Source: Sepioteuthis lessoniana (Eukaryota > Mollusca > Cephalopoda > Myopsida > Loliginidae). From it: DNA of 64,000 nt. Positions within the stretch are counted from its first letter, which is position 1, and every line of letters starts with the position of its first letter. The notes beneath the pieces were generated by a model, which searched no databases, was not told the origin of the DNA, and saw nothing but the letters and a program-made list of their open reading frames with translations. The stretch spans positions 92,284,514-92,348,513 of the forward strand of contig OY757911.1 of NCBI GenBank assembly GCA_963585895.1. Reading direction: 5' to 3'. This document shows positions 21,389 to 32,344 of the stretch, one piece after another. A program made the translations under genes and the position numbers.

Positions 21389-21609
21389 TGGGGGCGCTCG
21401 TGTTATAATGGTTACCGTTGTAGAAAATGGACACAGTGACACGTGTTCAAATCCTGGACTTGGCTGATTGTCTTTAACAGAGCACTATTATCCTTAAGAA
21501 AGGTATGAACCCAATTATTCTCTCTCCACCTATTGGTCAATAGTAGTCTTGGTTCCTTCGCCTTGGTTAGGTAACTAATCTAGGAGAAGGACAATTCTGA
21601 ATTAAAACC
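21389..21609 (+). mobile_element. SINE-B, 5' part, split by SINE-C
   Basis: tRNA-like head ('cgctcgtgttataatggtta' with B box 'gtgttcaaatcctgg'), then 'aagaaaggtatgaacccaat' and 'gttaggtaactaatctagga'. It stops at 'ctgaattaaaacc', where SINE-C starts. The missing 3' end resumes at about 21872. Confidence 0.8.
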
Positions 21610-21871
21610 AAGTGGCTCATTGGTCTAGTGGGTAGAGTTTTCGCCAATGGCCCGTGAGACTTGGGTTCAATCCCACGTTGCCACATACCAAAAACTTTAA
21701 AATGGTACTTGATACTTCCTTTCTTAACACTCAGCAATATTAGGTACGTATCAAGGGTAAAGTGGAGAAATCCAGAGAAAGGAGTAGCGCCCTCCCCTAC
21801 ACCTCGGTGTTGTAGCTATTGAAAATGGAGCCTTCTGGTCACCCTCGACTACGGTCACCAATACGAACAAC
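21610..21871 (+). mobile_element. SINE-C, full length, nested in SINE-B
   Basis: A tRNA-like head with A box 'tggtctagtgggtagag' and B box 'gggttcaatccc', body 'taccaaaaactttaaaatgg', and 3' end 'agccttctggtcaccctcga'. It is flanked on both sides by pieces of one SINE-B, so it is the younger insertion. An exact target duplication is not clear. Confidence 0.8.
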
Positions 21872-21920
21872 AAACTCTGCTTAAAATTGACCTTGTGTGA
21901 GAAGGGGTGGGTAAATATAT
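21872..21920 (+). mobile_element. SINE-B, 3' part
   Basis: 'ctctgcttaaaattgacctt' and 'gaaggggtgggtaaata' match the end of SINE-B at 59850-59895. Confidence 0.75.
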
Positions 21921-22739
21921 ACGTATGTTAATGTAGGTGTGTAAGTTTTGTACTGAAGAACTAAAAGTGAAGCTTAAATCAGTAATGAGAGAAAATAAAA
22001 CCCAGTCAAATAATAACCAGGTTGTGATATCAAATATTCTTTAAATAATTGCAATGTGATATTTATAGAGTATATCAAATTAGAGTATTTTAATGAAGGT
22101 ATTTTTTGTTTTTCTCTTTGTGATAATTTACTAATAAGACTGCTAATTCGGTTATCTGTGTCTAAATTTGACTGTATATTGACTGTATAGATAAGAATAA
22201 TTAACGTGTCTTTCAACCAGTGAATCTTTCCACAAAAAATAATTTTTTTAATGCTATTAGACGTGTGAAGAATATATTCACTTGTAGTGTATCATAATGA
22301 ATGAATGAATGAAGGAAGAAACCATAACACATTTCTTTAAAAAATATAACTATCTCTTCTTTATTTCTCAAAAGGTCAAAATTGGCTTTAAGTGTGAAAA
22401 AGACAGAAACAAAAGACTTAGAATGACGGAGGATAGCTATGATTGACTCCATTTCTTCTTAACCCCGTTTTGAATCTATATTCAGGGCCTCACTTAGCCC
22501 TTCTTTTACTTCTTGGCCGTGGGCAGTGGCTGGTCGCCCTACTCCTGAGCATTCACTGACTGCTCTGCGAATATGACTGACCGAACTCTTGACTGAACGC
22601 TTGCCAGTTGGTATCTGTATATATATGATATCAATAACGCCTACAAGTTCCGTCTGGATCTCAAACCTCGAGATCTACTTCCGCTGTTCTCTTGTTTATA
22701 CAGGTTGAACATCCTGTTTACAGAATCTACAATAAGCGG
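21921..22739. other. No recognisable gene or repeat
   Basis: Open frames of 79-80 codons on the minus strand (22216-21974 and 22452-22213) lack any domain and have AT-driven composition. Confidence 0.5.
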
Positions 22740-22847
22740 CTATCTAGGGTCAATATTTAACACTGTAAGGGCAAAAATATTTTTAATTAATATCCAAAGT
22801 AAATGACACTAGCTGGTATAAAAGGAAGCTTCAGTCTATGAAGCCGA

Positions 22848-23048
22848 GTGTCGTTCAAAAAGTTCTTTGTCTCTCCCAGATTATAGATTTGTTGCACACC
22901 TCTAAGGACTCACTTCCACGGAAATTAAGACAGAAATCTGGATTAGTTTTTTCTTGTTTTATAAGAGGCTCAGCGTTGCCACAACAAAAGACTTTCAGCT
23001 ATGGCTCTTCTTTCTTGGTGAAGCTTTGAACTTTTTGAACTACCCAAG
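22848..23048 (+). mobile_element. Mariner-type MITE
   Basis: About 200 bp with inverted ends: 'gtcgttcaaaaagttc' at the left and 'gaactttttgaactaccc' at the right. The ends resemble the 'GGTCGTTCAA(A/G)AAGTTC' ends of mariner elements. There is no coding content. Relatives are at 25630-25800 (right end lost) and 36168-36360. Confidence 0.65.
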
Positions 23049-23327
23049 TATATGGGACAAATTCATTTAAATAACATTCTTATATTTCATACATGATGTA
23101 CAGCAGTTTCAGATGGCACAGTTCTCTGCTTGTGAAGGGTGTTAATACAAGCTCAAGTCCAAGCCATATTATGGTTAGTTGATTATCTCAGTTCACCTTA
23201 TCCAACTAATGCTCATACTACTTAATCTCCATCATTGCTTTCTTATTTGATTATGCCGAAGTCAAATTTTTCTTTTCTGACCAGTAAAATCTGTAAAGGA
23301 ATTTACTGATCGCAACAATATTTCTAT

Positions 23328-23337
23328 TATAAGCTAA
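23328..23337. repeat. Target-site duplication, left
   Basis: TATAAGCTAA, repeated exactly at 23909-23918. Confidence 0.9.
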
Positions 23338-23908
23338 TCCAGCTGGGGCTGTAGAATACAGTGACTGCACCTCTGCAGAGGGGTAAGACCCCCCTAACGA
23401 GTGTCCTGGATATGACACTAAACAATCTGATGGTGAGCTTCCAGCAGTGCAGGAGCTTTGGGGAATGAGGAGTACCCCTTCATTGCCATCACTCCCAGGT
23501 CCACTCTGGCCCGGAGTGGTAGCAACCGATAGGGCCCACTCTATAGGTTAAATAGAACTAACAGCATACTAATGCTAAACTGAATTGTTTGAATAAATTG
23601 AATAGCTTGAAATAGAAATGTTTTTGACAATTAAACCGTACTTACATTTAAACTGCGTGCTTATGTTTAACTGAATTATTTCAAATAGAACTGTTTTTCG
23701 ACATTAAAACTGTATTTACACTTAACTGAATTGTTACATATAACTGCTTGAATAGTTTGAAATATAAATGTTTTTGACCATTTAAAACTGTGTACTTAAG
23801 CTAAACTGATTTTTTTTAGAAAGAACACATTATTTACATAAAAATGGATTTGGCCTTAAATAACCTACAAAGGTTGATATGCCATAAAACCCAAGAAACC
23901 AACCAATC
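23338..23908 (+). mobile_element. Family-D retroposon, 571 bp, with exact TSD
   Basis: Flanked by an identical 10-bp duplication. It has head ('ggggctgtagaatacagtga'), middle ('ggtccactctggcccggagt'), four internal units and a single tail ('ttgatatgccataaaaccc'), ending in AACC units. It is absent from the paralogous position near 25870 in the second copy of the segmental duplication, so it inserted after, or independently of, that duplication. Its internal units are the same subtype as the 10226 copy ('agcatactaatgctaaactg'), so the two are close relatives. Confidence 0.9.
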
Positions 23909-23918
23909 TATAAGCTAA
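23909..23918. repeat. Target-site duplication, right
   Basis: Exact copy of 23328-23337. Confidence 0.9.
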
Positions 23919-24269
23919 ACTTGGAAATTCTACAGGCTTTCAATACTTGTGATTTCTGATAACCGTCGATATTTTTTTGGTCCGTATAATGATTAAAGAT
24001 ATAGTCAGGGATGATAGCTATGTCGGTGGTGGGGATCGTCTGACATAGGAAGAGGAACACAAAAAGGAATTCGCTTCAAGTGAGAGGACTACTATGGTTT
24101 TATTTTCTCCTTTCTGTTTCTGAAACATAGGAATATGTAGAAATGAATAACAAACACAATGTTCAGGGATGGTTTTTAGTTCACGTCGGAACCAGCTCTT
24201 CTCGTATTTTTGAAAGGTTCATTCGCTTTCCGTCCTCATTACTGCTAGTCTCCTTCTGCTCCAGCTCCC

Positions 24270-24270
<1 letters not shown>

Positions 24271-24307
<37 letters not shown>
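24271..24307. repeat. GA microsatellite
   Basis: About 17 GA units. Confidence 0.9.
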
Positions 24308-24310
<3 letters not shown>

Positions 24311-24489
24311 CGATATACCGAACTTCTTTTGTTCTTTTTTGCAGATTATCCATTTCTCACTCTTGCATGGCCTGTTCGACATCATTTGGCCATTCCCTGT
24401 CCTTACAGAGATAGCCGATCAAGTATGGTGACTTTGGCTACTTCTGTTTACTTGCCTTTTTAAGTCAAGAATATAGGCACTAGTTTAGT

Positions 24490-25150
24490 CTATTTGGGTA
24501 TTTGGTTTAATGGCATAGCAACCCATGATGGTTATTTGATGCCAAATTTCGTTTATACAAATGATTTTTAAAGTGAATAGTTCGTCGGTAACCTTTTAAA
24601 AAACCATCGAGAGGTCCACAGTTAAATGGTTTCAAGTACAGTAAACGATTAAACAGTTCTATTTGATTGCTTTACGGCATATGAAAGATTTTGGGTTATT
24701 TAAAGCCAGATCCTGTTTATACATGAATACTAAATATGTATGATTTGTAAATGAATAGTTTATTGTTAAAAAGTTTTAGACGAGCCAGTGTTTGCTTTTT
24801 ACAAATTTAAATTGTTTCAGTCATTCCTAACATAGTTTTATTTGCTCACTGTTAAATGGTTTCGAGTATTGCAATCTAATATTAATAATTCAATTTAGCA
24901 GTCATTTGTTTGCACAGAGTTAAATTGTTTCGAATATAGAAAGTGATGAAATATTTCTATTTGACCCATAGATGAAGCATGACATCTGCTACCCCTCGGG
25001 GTCTGAGTGGACCTCTGAGTAATGGCAATGGAGGGTTACTTGACATTTCCCAAATTGGAGTCTTAGTGTCACATCGAATACACTCGTTGGTTGGCTATTA
25101 TCCCCCTGCGGCGATGTTTGTCGGCATTATTATACAGCCCCAACCAATTA
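24490..25150 (-). repeat. Family-D repeat with two tails
   Basis: On the minus strand: head ('ctgttggggctg' complement at 25130-25150), middle near 24960-25060, internal units 24770-24960, and two tail blocks near 24660-24720 and 24500-24560. Confidence 0.7.
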
Positions 25151-25159
25151 AATTGGCAT

Positions 25160-25440
25160 AAGTATGTATTTACCAACCCTTCTGCACGTGCAGGATGTGA
25201 CTCAAGGTCAATTCTTTAAAGTCTTTATTGGGTTTTGAATTCAGGGTTTTTCATTTTCTCCAAAAAACACGATTCTGCAGTACTGTATGCCAATAGCTGG
25301 AGGGAAATAATCGGATTCATAGCTTTTTCAAGAGCTTTAGTGTTATAGGAGATGCAAACAGACTCTGTTTAAGATTTGAACTCGGGCCTCTGTGTCCATT
25401 TCCTCTGAGGATAACCATTACACAATAGGCATCTCCACAA
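25160..25440 (-). mobile_element. SINE-B
   Basis: Reverse complement of SINE-B: 3' end 'tatttaccaacccttctgca', body, and head 'gataaccattacacaat' near 25410. It abuts the family-D head at 25150. Confidence 0.75.
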
Positions 25441-25539
25441 ACATATGTGCAAGTTAACTAATTTAATAACGCTTTGCAGTTAATACCAAGCCGTATTATG
25501 TCTGGTTTATAATCGCTTCTTAACTCATCCGGCTAATAA

Positions 25540-26170
25540 CTCTACTTTTGGATATTCAACGTTGTTAAATTATTTGTTAATATCCCAAGTAAATGACGCT
25601 AGCTGATATAAAAGGAAGCCTCAGTCTATAAAGCCGAGTGTCGTTCAAAAAATTCTCTTTCTCACCAAGATAATAGATTTGTTGCAAATCTCTAAAGACT
25701 CACTTCGACAGAAATTAAGATTAAAATCTGAATTAGTTTTTCTAGTTTTATGAGATGTTCTGCGTTGCCACAACAAAAACCTTCAGAGATGGCTCTTCTT
25801 TCTTTCACATTTATTTTCTGAGATGAGCAGTAAAATTTGAGAGAGTTTCATGATAGCAACAATATTCCTATCCTGACCTGAACTCTGGAAACCCAGCCTG
25901 CTCGTGAATCTCGTAACGTCTCGTAATCGACGAGACTTCTTTGGTTAATGTACACTTAGTTCTAATCAATGAGTTTATTATAGTCACCAACGGCTGCTAT
26001 GTCAGTCAGGGTGATTATCGGATGGGTGCGGGAAAGGGCGAAAACACAACCCGCTTCAAAGTTTGATTATTTCCTTTGTTCCGTTCACTTTCTAATAGCC
26101 GTGAATATATGTGGAAACGGTTAACAAATAAAATGTGTGGAGTAAATTCTTAGTTCTGTTTGTGAAAAAA
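25540..26170 (+). repeat. Segmental duplication, copy 2
   Basis: Diverged direct copy of 22740-24200 lacking the family-D insertion. Its MITE (25630-25800) keeps 'gtcgttcaaaaaattctct' at the left but has lost the right inverted end. Confidence 0.7.
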
Positions 26171-27595
26171 ATCTTCATTAATCTTTCAAGTGGTCTTTTG
26201 CTCTTAGTTCATGTTTGTCTTGCTCGTGTCCACAGTCACACAAAAAAAAAGGGAAACGGAAAGCCCAGTTTCTTTTATTAAGTTCTCGGAACCTCCAACT
26301 TTCATACTTCTGCGAGGGAGGAATGGCTTGGCTAGCCATCGTGACCACTTAAAGAATCATAGGAGTCTGAAAAGTTTTGTTTAAATGCTGTTTTCAAACC
26401 GGAGTGCAAGATAAATCTCATATTATTACACCTAGCTCACTGGATGAGATCTGGAACTTTGTAAACCCACTCTCTTTGGGCTGTTGACTTTTTTTTTTAA
26501 CTGATCTAATGGCACCTTGCGACCATTCGCATACAATGTTGCAATAGGCTTACTTATGGGTCAGCTCTATGATAAGAAAATACTGTTTTACACTATATAA
26601 ATAGATAAATAAATAGGAAAAACCCGCTTAATCAATTATTTTATTGCCTTCCATGAGGAAATGGAGTTGGGTTATCTTTTTTTAGTTGCCAGATAGAAAA
26701 CAATTTAAAATTGTTTGAGATATTTACTTCTTTTTTTTTTTTTATCTCATCCCGATGATAAAATATTTATCGACAATAACATCGAAGCCAATTAAGAACG
26801 TTCCTGCGCAAACTCAGGGAAAGATTAATTTTAGGATTTAATTAAAAAACAAAGGAGGGTAAATAGAATATAAAATTAAGAATTAAATCTGCAAAAGGAT
26901 CGAGGAAATACAACTTCATTAAAATAATAGGTTGATATAAAAGTCGAAAACATTTTTGACACAATCTTTTATTCAGATAAATTTGTAGCATTATTATTCA
27001 GTCATTAATGTATTTTGTCTTTTTCTTTTAAATTACGAAGCCGTCCAGTTGAATTGTGTTTCTTAACAGTTTACCAGACAAGAACTATTGCATAGAGCAA
27101 AATGAGTGATAATCTGATAATGTTAAGTCTGGAGATTACGCTGTTTCTTTCAGTGTGTGTGTGTGTGTGTGTTTAATTCTTGTAACTTTAATCTCGTGGG
27201 CCTCAAACAGTTTATCCCCGACTCACTACTCATCCACATTGTGTTTGGATTTCTGAAGCAAAAATGATGGCTCGTTGCAGCTGGTCGAAAAAGCTGGGAA
27301 GAAGGCGAAGGGAATGACTATATATTAGCGACAATAAGATGATTGGTATGACTTTAAGAGCATGTTAACCCATCTCGTATTATTTTATGATTTGATATAA
27401 GGGAATCGGGTTTATTGTACGCTCATATTTATACTTTTGTGTAGTTGTTTCTTAAAAGTATTTTTATTATATACAGTCCTATTGATACACGAATAATCTT
27501 TAAACATATCTATTTGACCCAGGTTCTATCATTCTGAATCAGAATAGATTTGGGATTAGTAACCAAGAAGAGGTATAGCTCACCCACCAGATCTC
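26171..27595. other. AT-rich spacer
   Basis: No gene recognised. GT run at 27153-27171; several homopolymer tracts. Confidence 0.55.
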
Positions 27596-27608
27596 TAGAA
27601 CTTGAGTT

Positions 27609-27838
27609 TAACAGAGAAAGAAGAGAAACACATTGGAGGGGTTGGGCTTATCACCTGGCGCCAGATGCACCGCTTTAGGAGAATGCCGACGGGGTACGAG
27701 GCCTTTTTGGAAAAGCTGGGCGCGTGTGGGCTCCGGCCCTGCGCCCGAACCCACCTTAAAAAGGCCTTTTGCCATACTCGCCCGGTAGTTGGGGCGGAGG
27801 ACAAATACCATCAAGTATTTTGATAAGGAAATAGGTTT
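27609..27838 (+). repeat. Inverted-repeat arm split by a GC-rich module
   Basis: The outer parts, 27609-27636 and 27803-27838, together match in reverse complement one continuous sequence at 29155-29213 ('ttgataaggaaataggttt' is identical in both). The part between (27637-27802) is a GC-rich module ('ggttgggcttatcacctggc', 'gaatgccgacgggg', 'gcgcgtgtgggctccggccc') that recurs twice in tandem at 53.7-54.2 kb. The module is bordered by 'aaacacattgg' and 'aaataccatcaag', which both match the single 'aaatacatcaagg' of the other arm, as expected if it inserted with a target duplication of about 13 bp. Confidence 0.65.
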
Positions 27839-27879
27839 CACTACACAAGATACAGTGAATTAACAATAAGTATTTGACA

Positions 27880-28300
27880 GGAGTAGTTTCTTTACAATTG
27901 TACTCCTGGCAGATGAGTCAGGACACATTTCGGTTGGCCGCATTTAGTGTTACGCGGATCAGGTCGGGTGTGTTTTGCTTTCTTGGCAGTTGGTTGAGGC
28001 TGCCCGACGCGAGTGCCGGGGAAGTCCAATATTTGCCTGTCGCGGCTGACAGCGGTGTCCTTGAAAATCAGGGAGCTTTACCCCAGGCTCTACCCTTCTC
28101 AGAGGGGCTGAGTTTATCGCCTGCCACCTGAGGCGTCTCTTTTTAGGGGAATGCCGATGGGGCTTAAGGCCTTTTATGACACTTTGGACGTGTGTCGACT
28201 ACTGTCCAGCACCTGACACTACAATAAAAAGGCCTTGTTCTAAACTTGCGCGTACGTAGGGTGCTTGACAAATACCAGTACTGGACAGGTGGCATTAATA
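27880..28300 (+). repeat. GC-rich module, second diverged copy
   Basis: 'cggttggccgcatttag', 'ctgagtttatcgcctgccac', 'ggggaatgccgatggggctt' and 'cgtgtgtcgac' follow the order of the modules at 53524-54194. The end reads 'ggtgcttgacaaatacc'. Confidence 0.65.
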
Positions 28301-28328
28301 CGTCGCGTTGGTTTTTGAGTTTCGAAGT

Positions 28329-28865
28329 GAGCCGATCTTAGCAAGTATGACATGAATGTTGGCTTCTTCATATCCATATCTGGTGGTTTTGAGCGACGTG
28401 AGGAAGGAAAGTGACAAAGCCACAGGAACCGATCGGTGCAACAAGAAACACACCCGGAGTGTGATTCGATTCGCAAGGCTCGTTCGTATTTGTCGTACGT
28501 CCCATCACCGGATGAATGCGGCACAAAGCCTTTTTAATGTGTGACCGGGTGCAGGATCATCGCCCAGACACACCCAGCACTCTGATAAATATTTTGTGTC
28601 CCGTCGTCTTCCCCCTAAAAAGAGGCGCCTCAAGCACCAGGCGAAAAACCTAGCCACTCTGGATAGGGTTAGAGCAAGAAGGCTCGAGGAGAGTCGGTCT
28701 TAGCAAGCGTAACATGAATGCCTGTTTTCCGGCATCTAAGTCAAGCGACCTTGACCGACGTGACAAAGCCAAGCGACCAAGCCACTCGAACCGATCCATG
28801 CAACGAGAAAAATGGCCGGAGTGTTACTCGATTCCCAAAACTCGTTCCCTCCTCTCGTCCGATGG
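28329..28865 (+). repeat. Direct repeat pair around an inverted module
   Basis: Two diverged direct copies of about 170 bp start at 28329 ('gagccgatcttagcaag') and 28691 ('gagtcggtcttagcaag') and end near 28505 and 28862. Between them (28510-28670) lies the GC-rich module in reverse orientation ('gtgaccgggtgcagg', 'ccctaaaaagaggcgcctca'). This arrangement suggests a piece of a larger rearranged element. Confidence 0.6.
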
Positions 28866-29154
28866 TTGGCTAATAATAAGAAACAGATGATTTCATTATC
28901 TTGCCTTTAGGAATTATATGACACATACCCAGAACAACCCTTACGAAGTCTAAAAAGGGTGACTGCAAGAAAAGAATCTCCTGTCGCTTTGAATATGTAA
29001 AAATGCTTTTATTTCTGTCTCTTTACAGTTTGGGTTGGACTCCTACACAACCAAAAGGCAAGAACGAAATCGTCGGACGAGAAAAGGTGTGCGAGACTCG
29101 TGATTGCTACCTGTCACAATACTAATTGTTCTTTCATATATTTTCTGGTGTGAT

Positions 29155-29213
29155 AAAACCTATTTCCTTATCAAACTCCTTGATGTATTTCTCTTCTTTT
29201 TCTGTTACCTTTG
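29155..29213 (-). repeat. Inverted-repeat arm, uninterrupted
   Basis: Reverse complement of the split arm at 27609-27636 plus 27803-27838. The two arms delimit about 1.6 kb. Confidence 0.75.
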
Positions 29214-29624
29214 ATATATGAGTTACAACAGTATGACATAAAATGCATCCGATATTGTGGGACAAGTTTTAGAGATCTGGTACGTGAGCAATACTTCAAC
29301 GAAATCTAGGCAAATATTAAAACCAACCGGTAGGAAGTTCGCTTCCTGCTAAAGACACCATATTAAATCGACATTTGTGTTACATTTTTACTTCGTGGGA
29401 AATAAAATAAAGAGATCGATTTAAAGAACACAAACCATATTCAATCCCGAAAGGATTCTAAAAAATGGCTTTATTTATACATATTACTAAATTCATTCAT
29501 TAAAACCGCAATTATACACACTTTTACTTCCAACGACCCATAGGCAAAGAAGACATTCAAATTGTGCTATTCATTTGCCCATCATTAGAATGTGCCAAAG
29601 AATATAGTTTAATGTTTGCCCTTG
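29214..29624. other. No recognisable gene or repeat
   Basis: AT-rich; nothing recognised. Confidence 0.5.
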
Positions 29625-29682
29625 GGTTAGAATATGCGAACTGTATCCTCTACAGATTATAAAAACTCCAACCAAACGTAAT
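29625..29682 (+). repeat. Family-D head, split by SINE-B
   Basis: 'cttgggttagaatatgcgaa' to 'ctctacagattataaaaact' is a diverged head. It ends in the 14-bp sequence CAACCAAACGTAAT (29669-29682) that is repeated after the SINE. Confidence 0.7.
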
Positions 29683-29966
29683 CATATTTACCCAACCCCT
29701 CTGCTCGGGCAGGATATGACACAAGGTCAATTTTTTTAAGCGGAGTTTAACAGGCTTGAATTCAGAGTTTTTCTTCTCCTAAACTAGTTGCCTGACCAAG
29801 GCTGAAGAACCTAGTCTGCCCTATTACTTACCCATAGCTGTTGGGAGAATAATTGGATTCATACCTTTCCCAAGGTTATTAGTGCTATGTGAAATGCAAT
29901 CAATCCAGGATTTGAACTCGTGTCGCCGTGTCCAATTCCTGCGACGATAACCACGGGCACCACGGG
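29683..29966 (-). mobile_element. SINE-B, full length, exact TSD, inside family D
   Basis: This 284-bp element is flanked by the identical 14-bp CAACCAAACGTAAT (29669-29682 and 29967-29980), which fixes its ends. In its own direction it starts 'gcccgtggtgcccgtggtta', has the B box 'gagttcaaatcctgg', the body 'aaccttgggaaaggtatgaa' and 'aggcaactagtttaggagaa', and ends 'gaggggttgggtaaatatg'. No open frame. Transcription would be by RNA polymerase III from the internal tRNA-like promoter, and movement by a partner LINE. Confidence 0.9.
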
Positions 29967-30125
29967 CAACCAAACGTAATGTCCTGAGTATGATAGCATA
30001 CTGCATCTGATGGTGAGATTCCAGTTCTGGAGATATTGGTAGTGTGTAGTAGGCCTAAACTGGCATTACTTCCTGGTCGACTCCAATTCAGAGTGGTAGT
30101 ATCTATTACGGTCAAATAGTTATAT
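29967..30125 (+). repeat. Family-D middle, after SINE-B
   Basis: It resumes with the second TSD copy and 'gtcctgagtatgatagcata', 'catctgatggtgagattcca' and 'ccaattcagagtggtagt'. Confidence 0.75.
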
Positions 30126-31209
30126 ATGCATCTTATTTATACTGGATAGAAATACGTGATGTTATATATTGTGTGAAAAAAATTAAGAAACTAGAGCATG
30201 GTTGTAAATATAAACGTACACGTACGCAAATCCTTAACTTCTACACGAATCGACATGTCTTTTAACTCGATCAGTTAATAAATCAAATGATGGGTCTCGG
30301 CATTATATCCAGGCTTCGATAGGGTCATTTTATCTTTCCCCTTCCATATAATTTTTAGCACTAAAAAGTTCGAGATTTGTTTTTAAAACGAAACGTTGTC
30401 ACTATTCTTTAGGACTCGTCGAAATTTTTGAACGGACTAGTCGTCTTTCGTCATTTAGGTGACACATGACAAACATAGAACATTAGTTCCTGAAGATTTC
30501 ATAGTTGAAGAAATAACCTCCCGGTTTCACTAAGCAAAGTGGTCGCTGCGTCTCCCATGTGCGTTTGTTACAGAGAGACCGGACAACGTTTACCTTTTAA
30601 CGCACACAAAAGTATGGGACCTCAAATTATACAACCTTATTCAAACCCGAGGTGAGGAAAATGAAGAACTCGCGCTTCTAAATCTATCGATCTGTTCTCT
30701 AGTTGGAAGTTTCCTGGGTAATTCTAGGTATCACCTCGTTGTATTACTGGAGATATTTACAGGGACTTGGTGGCGGTATTTTTTCGGCAAATAATCAAAA
30801 TGGAAATCATGAGCAGACAAATCTCTGTCTCAGACAATCGAACTGGCTCAGTGATTGCCAAATCTTTAGACACAAATTATAGAGAACGCTAAAAACGTTT
30901 GGTATTGGAGGGGTGTGGAGTATTCACGATTATATTGTATATGCCATTGCTTTCAAGAAAATTAGTGAACGAGTGATCAGGCAGGAAATAATTTGAGCCA
31001 GGGTCCGGTAAAATGTCCAAAACAATTTTAACAGTTTGCATTGTTAAGTGATCAACGTGCCATTCAATTTCCTTCAAGTTTCTCATCTGCAATAGACGTG
31101 TCTATCATTCAGTGGGCAGAAATAAAAATGGAGAAGATATATGCAAGCACGCAGACGATAACTTGAGGTAAATTCTATCTCTTCTTTCCTCCCTCCCTCT
31201 TTCTCTCTC

Positions 31210-31250
<41 letters not shown>

Positions 31251-32344
31251 AATTTTACTCTTTCTAACATCCTATACTGAAGCACAATGAGGTAAAACAC
31301 TTAAACAAGTTGGATTCAGTGTTAATAGAAGCTTTAAAGAGTTTTATAAACCTTAGGGGTAATGTAGAGCTAATAGTGACTGTTGAATAACATATATCTA
31401 GGGAGTAAAAGTGAGAAAAGTTATAGAAACGCAAGAAGGTTATGGAGTAACAAAGAGACAATTAAAAGAAATACTAGCAAAAAATGTGAAAGGAGGACAG
31501 TAAGAACGAAGGGTTAATATGATTGTTATGAAGAAATTGAACGAGAGTAATCCAGAGAAATAAAGAGAAAAGAGGATGAAAGGGGAATAGGTGAAAGTCA
31601 AAGAAGAAGAAGAAGAGGAAGAGGAAGAAGAAGAGAACTTGAGAGAGAAAAGAAAGATAAAGTTTGTCTTAAAGAAATTCTTATATGTTATTAACTGATT
31701 TTAAACTAAAATATATTGAAAAAGCAAAAACAAACAATTCTCTTACCTAATAATATCATAATAATTCAAGTAAAAAATGTTGAATATTAAAAATTATTCA
31801 AAAAATTTCTATTAGACAAAAGAGCAAACATTGAGCTTTTATAAGATATTTTTTCAAGGAATTACATTTTATTAATGTGAAACTGCTTTGATGATTTGAA
31901 AAATCATCGATTAAAAGACATTAATATAATTAAATTATATTTATATAAAAATTTAATATGCTTAAGGATATTAATATTTATCATCTAAATCAGATATCTT
32001 AAAAAGACCTCATTTTCATTTTTTCTTCTTTTTGTTTGTTATGCGTACACTCCTATGTCAAAGAAAAATGAAAATAGAATATGATAAATAAAATAATGAA
32101 ACAAACACTTTCCATCATCTTTCTGGCACATATACTTATTTGATTTATTAAATATATGTATCAAAATATCACAAATTTGCTTGACTCGTGTAAACATACG
32201 TGTAATTATTAATAATTTCTGGAGAATTTTTAAAAAGAAAACAAGGTGATTATAATTATTTGACTGTTCAATGTTTGTCATATCTAACTAAAATTGGTCA
32301 GCTTTTGATTTACCTGTGTTTGAAGTTCTTGAATAGGCAAAGAT
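30126..32344. other. AT-rich spacer
   Basis: No gene recognised over about 2.2 kb. It has a CT/TCTG microsatellite at about 31190-31250, an AAG-rich run at about 31600-31640, and AT-rich sequence at 31700-32030. The 60-80-codon open frames are of low complexity and have no recognised domain. Confidence 0.55.

Larger units (their letters stand above)
22740..24200 (+). repeat. Segmental duplication, copy 1
   Basis: It matches 25540-26170 in the same order and orientation. 'aagtaaatgacactagctgg' with the MITE region pairs with 25588-25800, 'gcaacaatatttctat' (23311) with 'gcaacaatattcctat' (25856), and the 'gctatgtcggtggtg' region (24015) with 'gctatgtcagtcagg' (25996). Copy 1 is longer because a family-D element (23338-23908) and other sequence lie inside it. 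Confidence 0.7.

Noticed and set aside
21610-21680. tRNA gene
   Set aside because: A and B boxes are present, but there is no paired acceptor stem or clear anticodon arm, and the same head recurs with a fixed 3' body; it is a SINE head. The same holds at 5825, 10081, 34612, 42105, 50882 and 59619.
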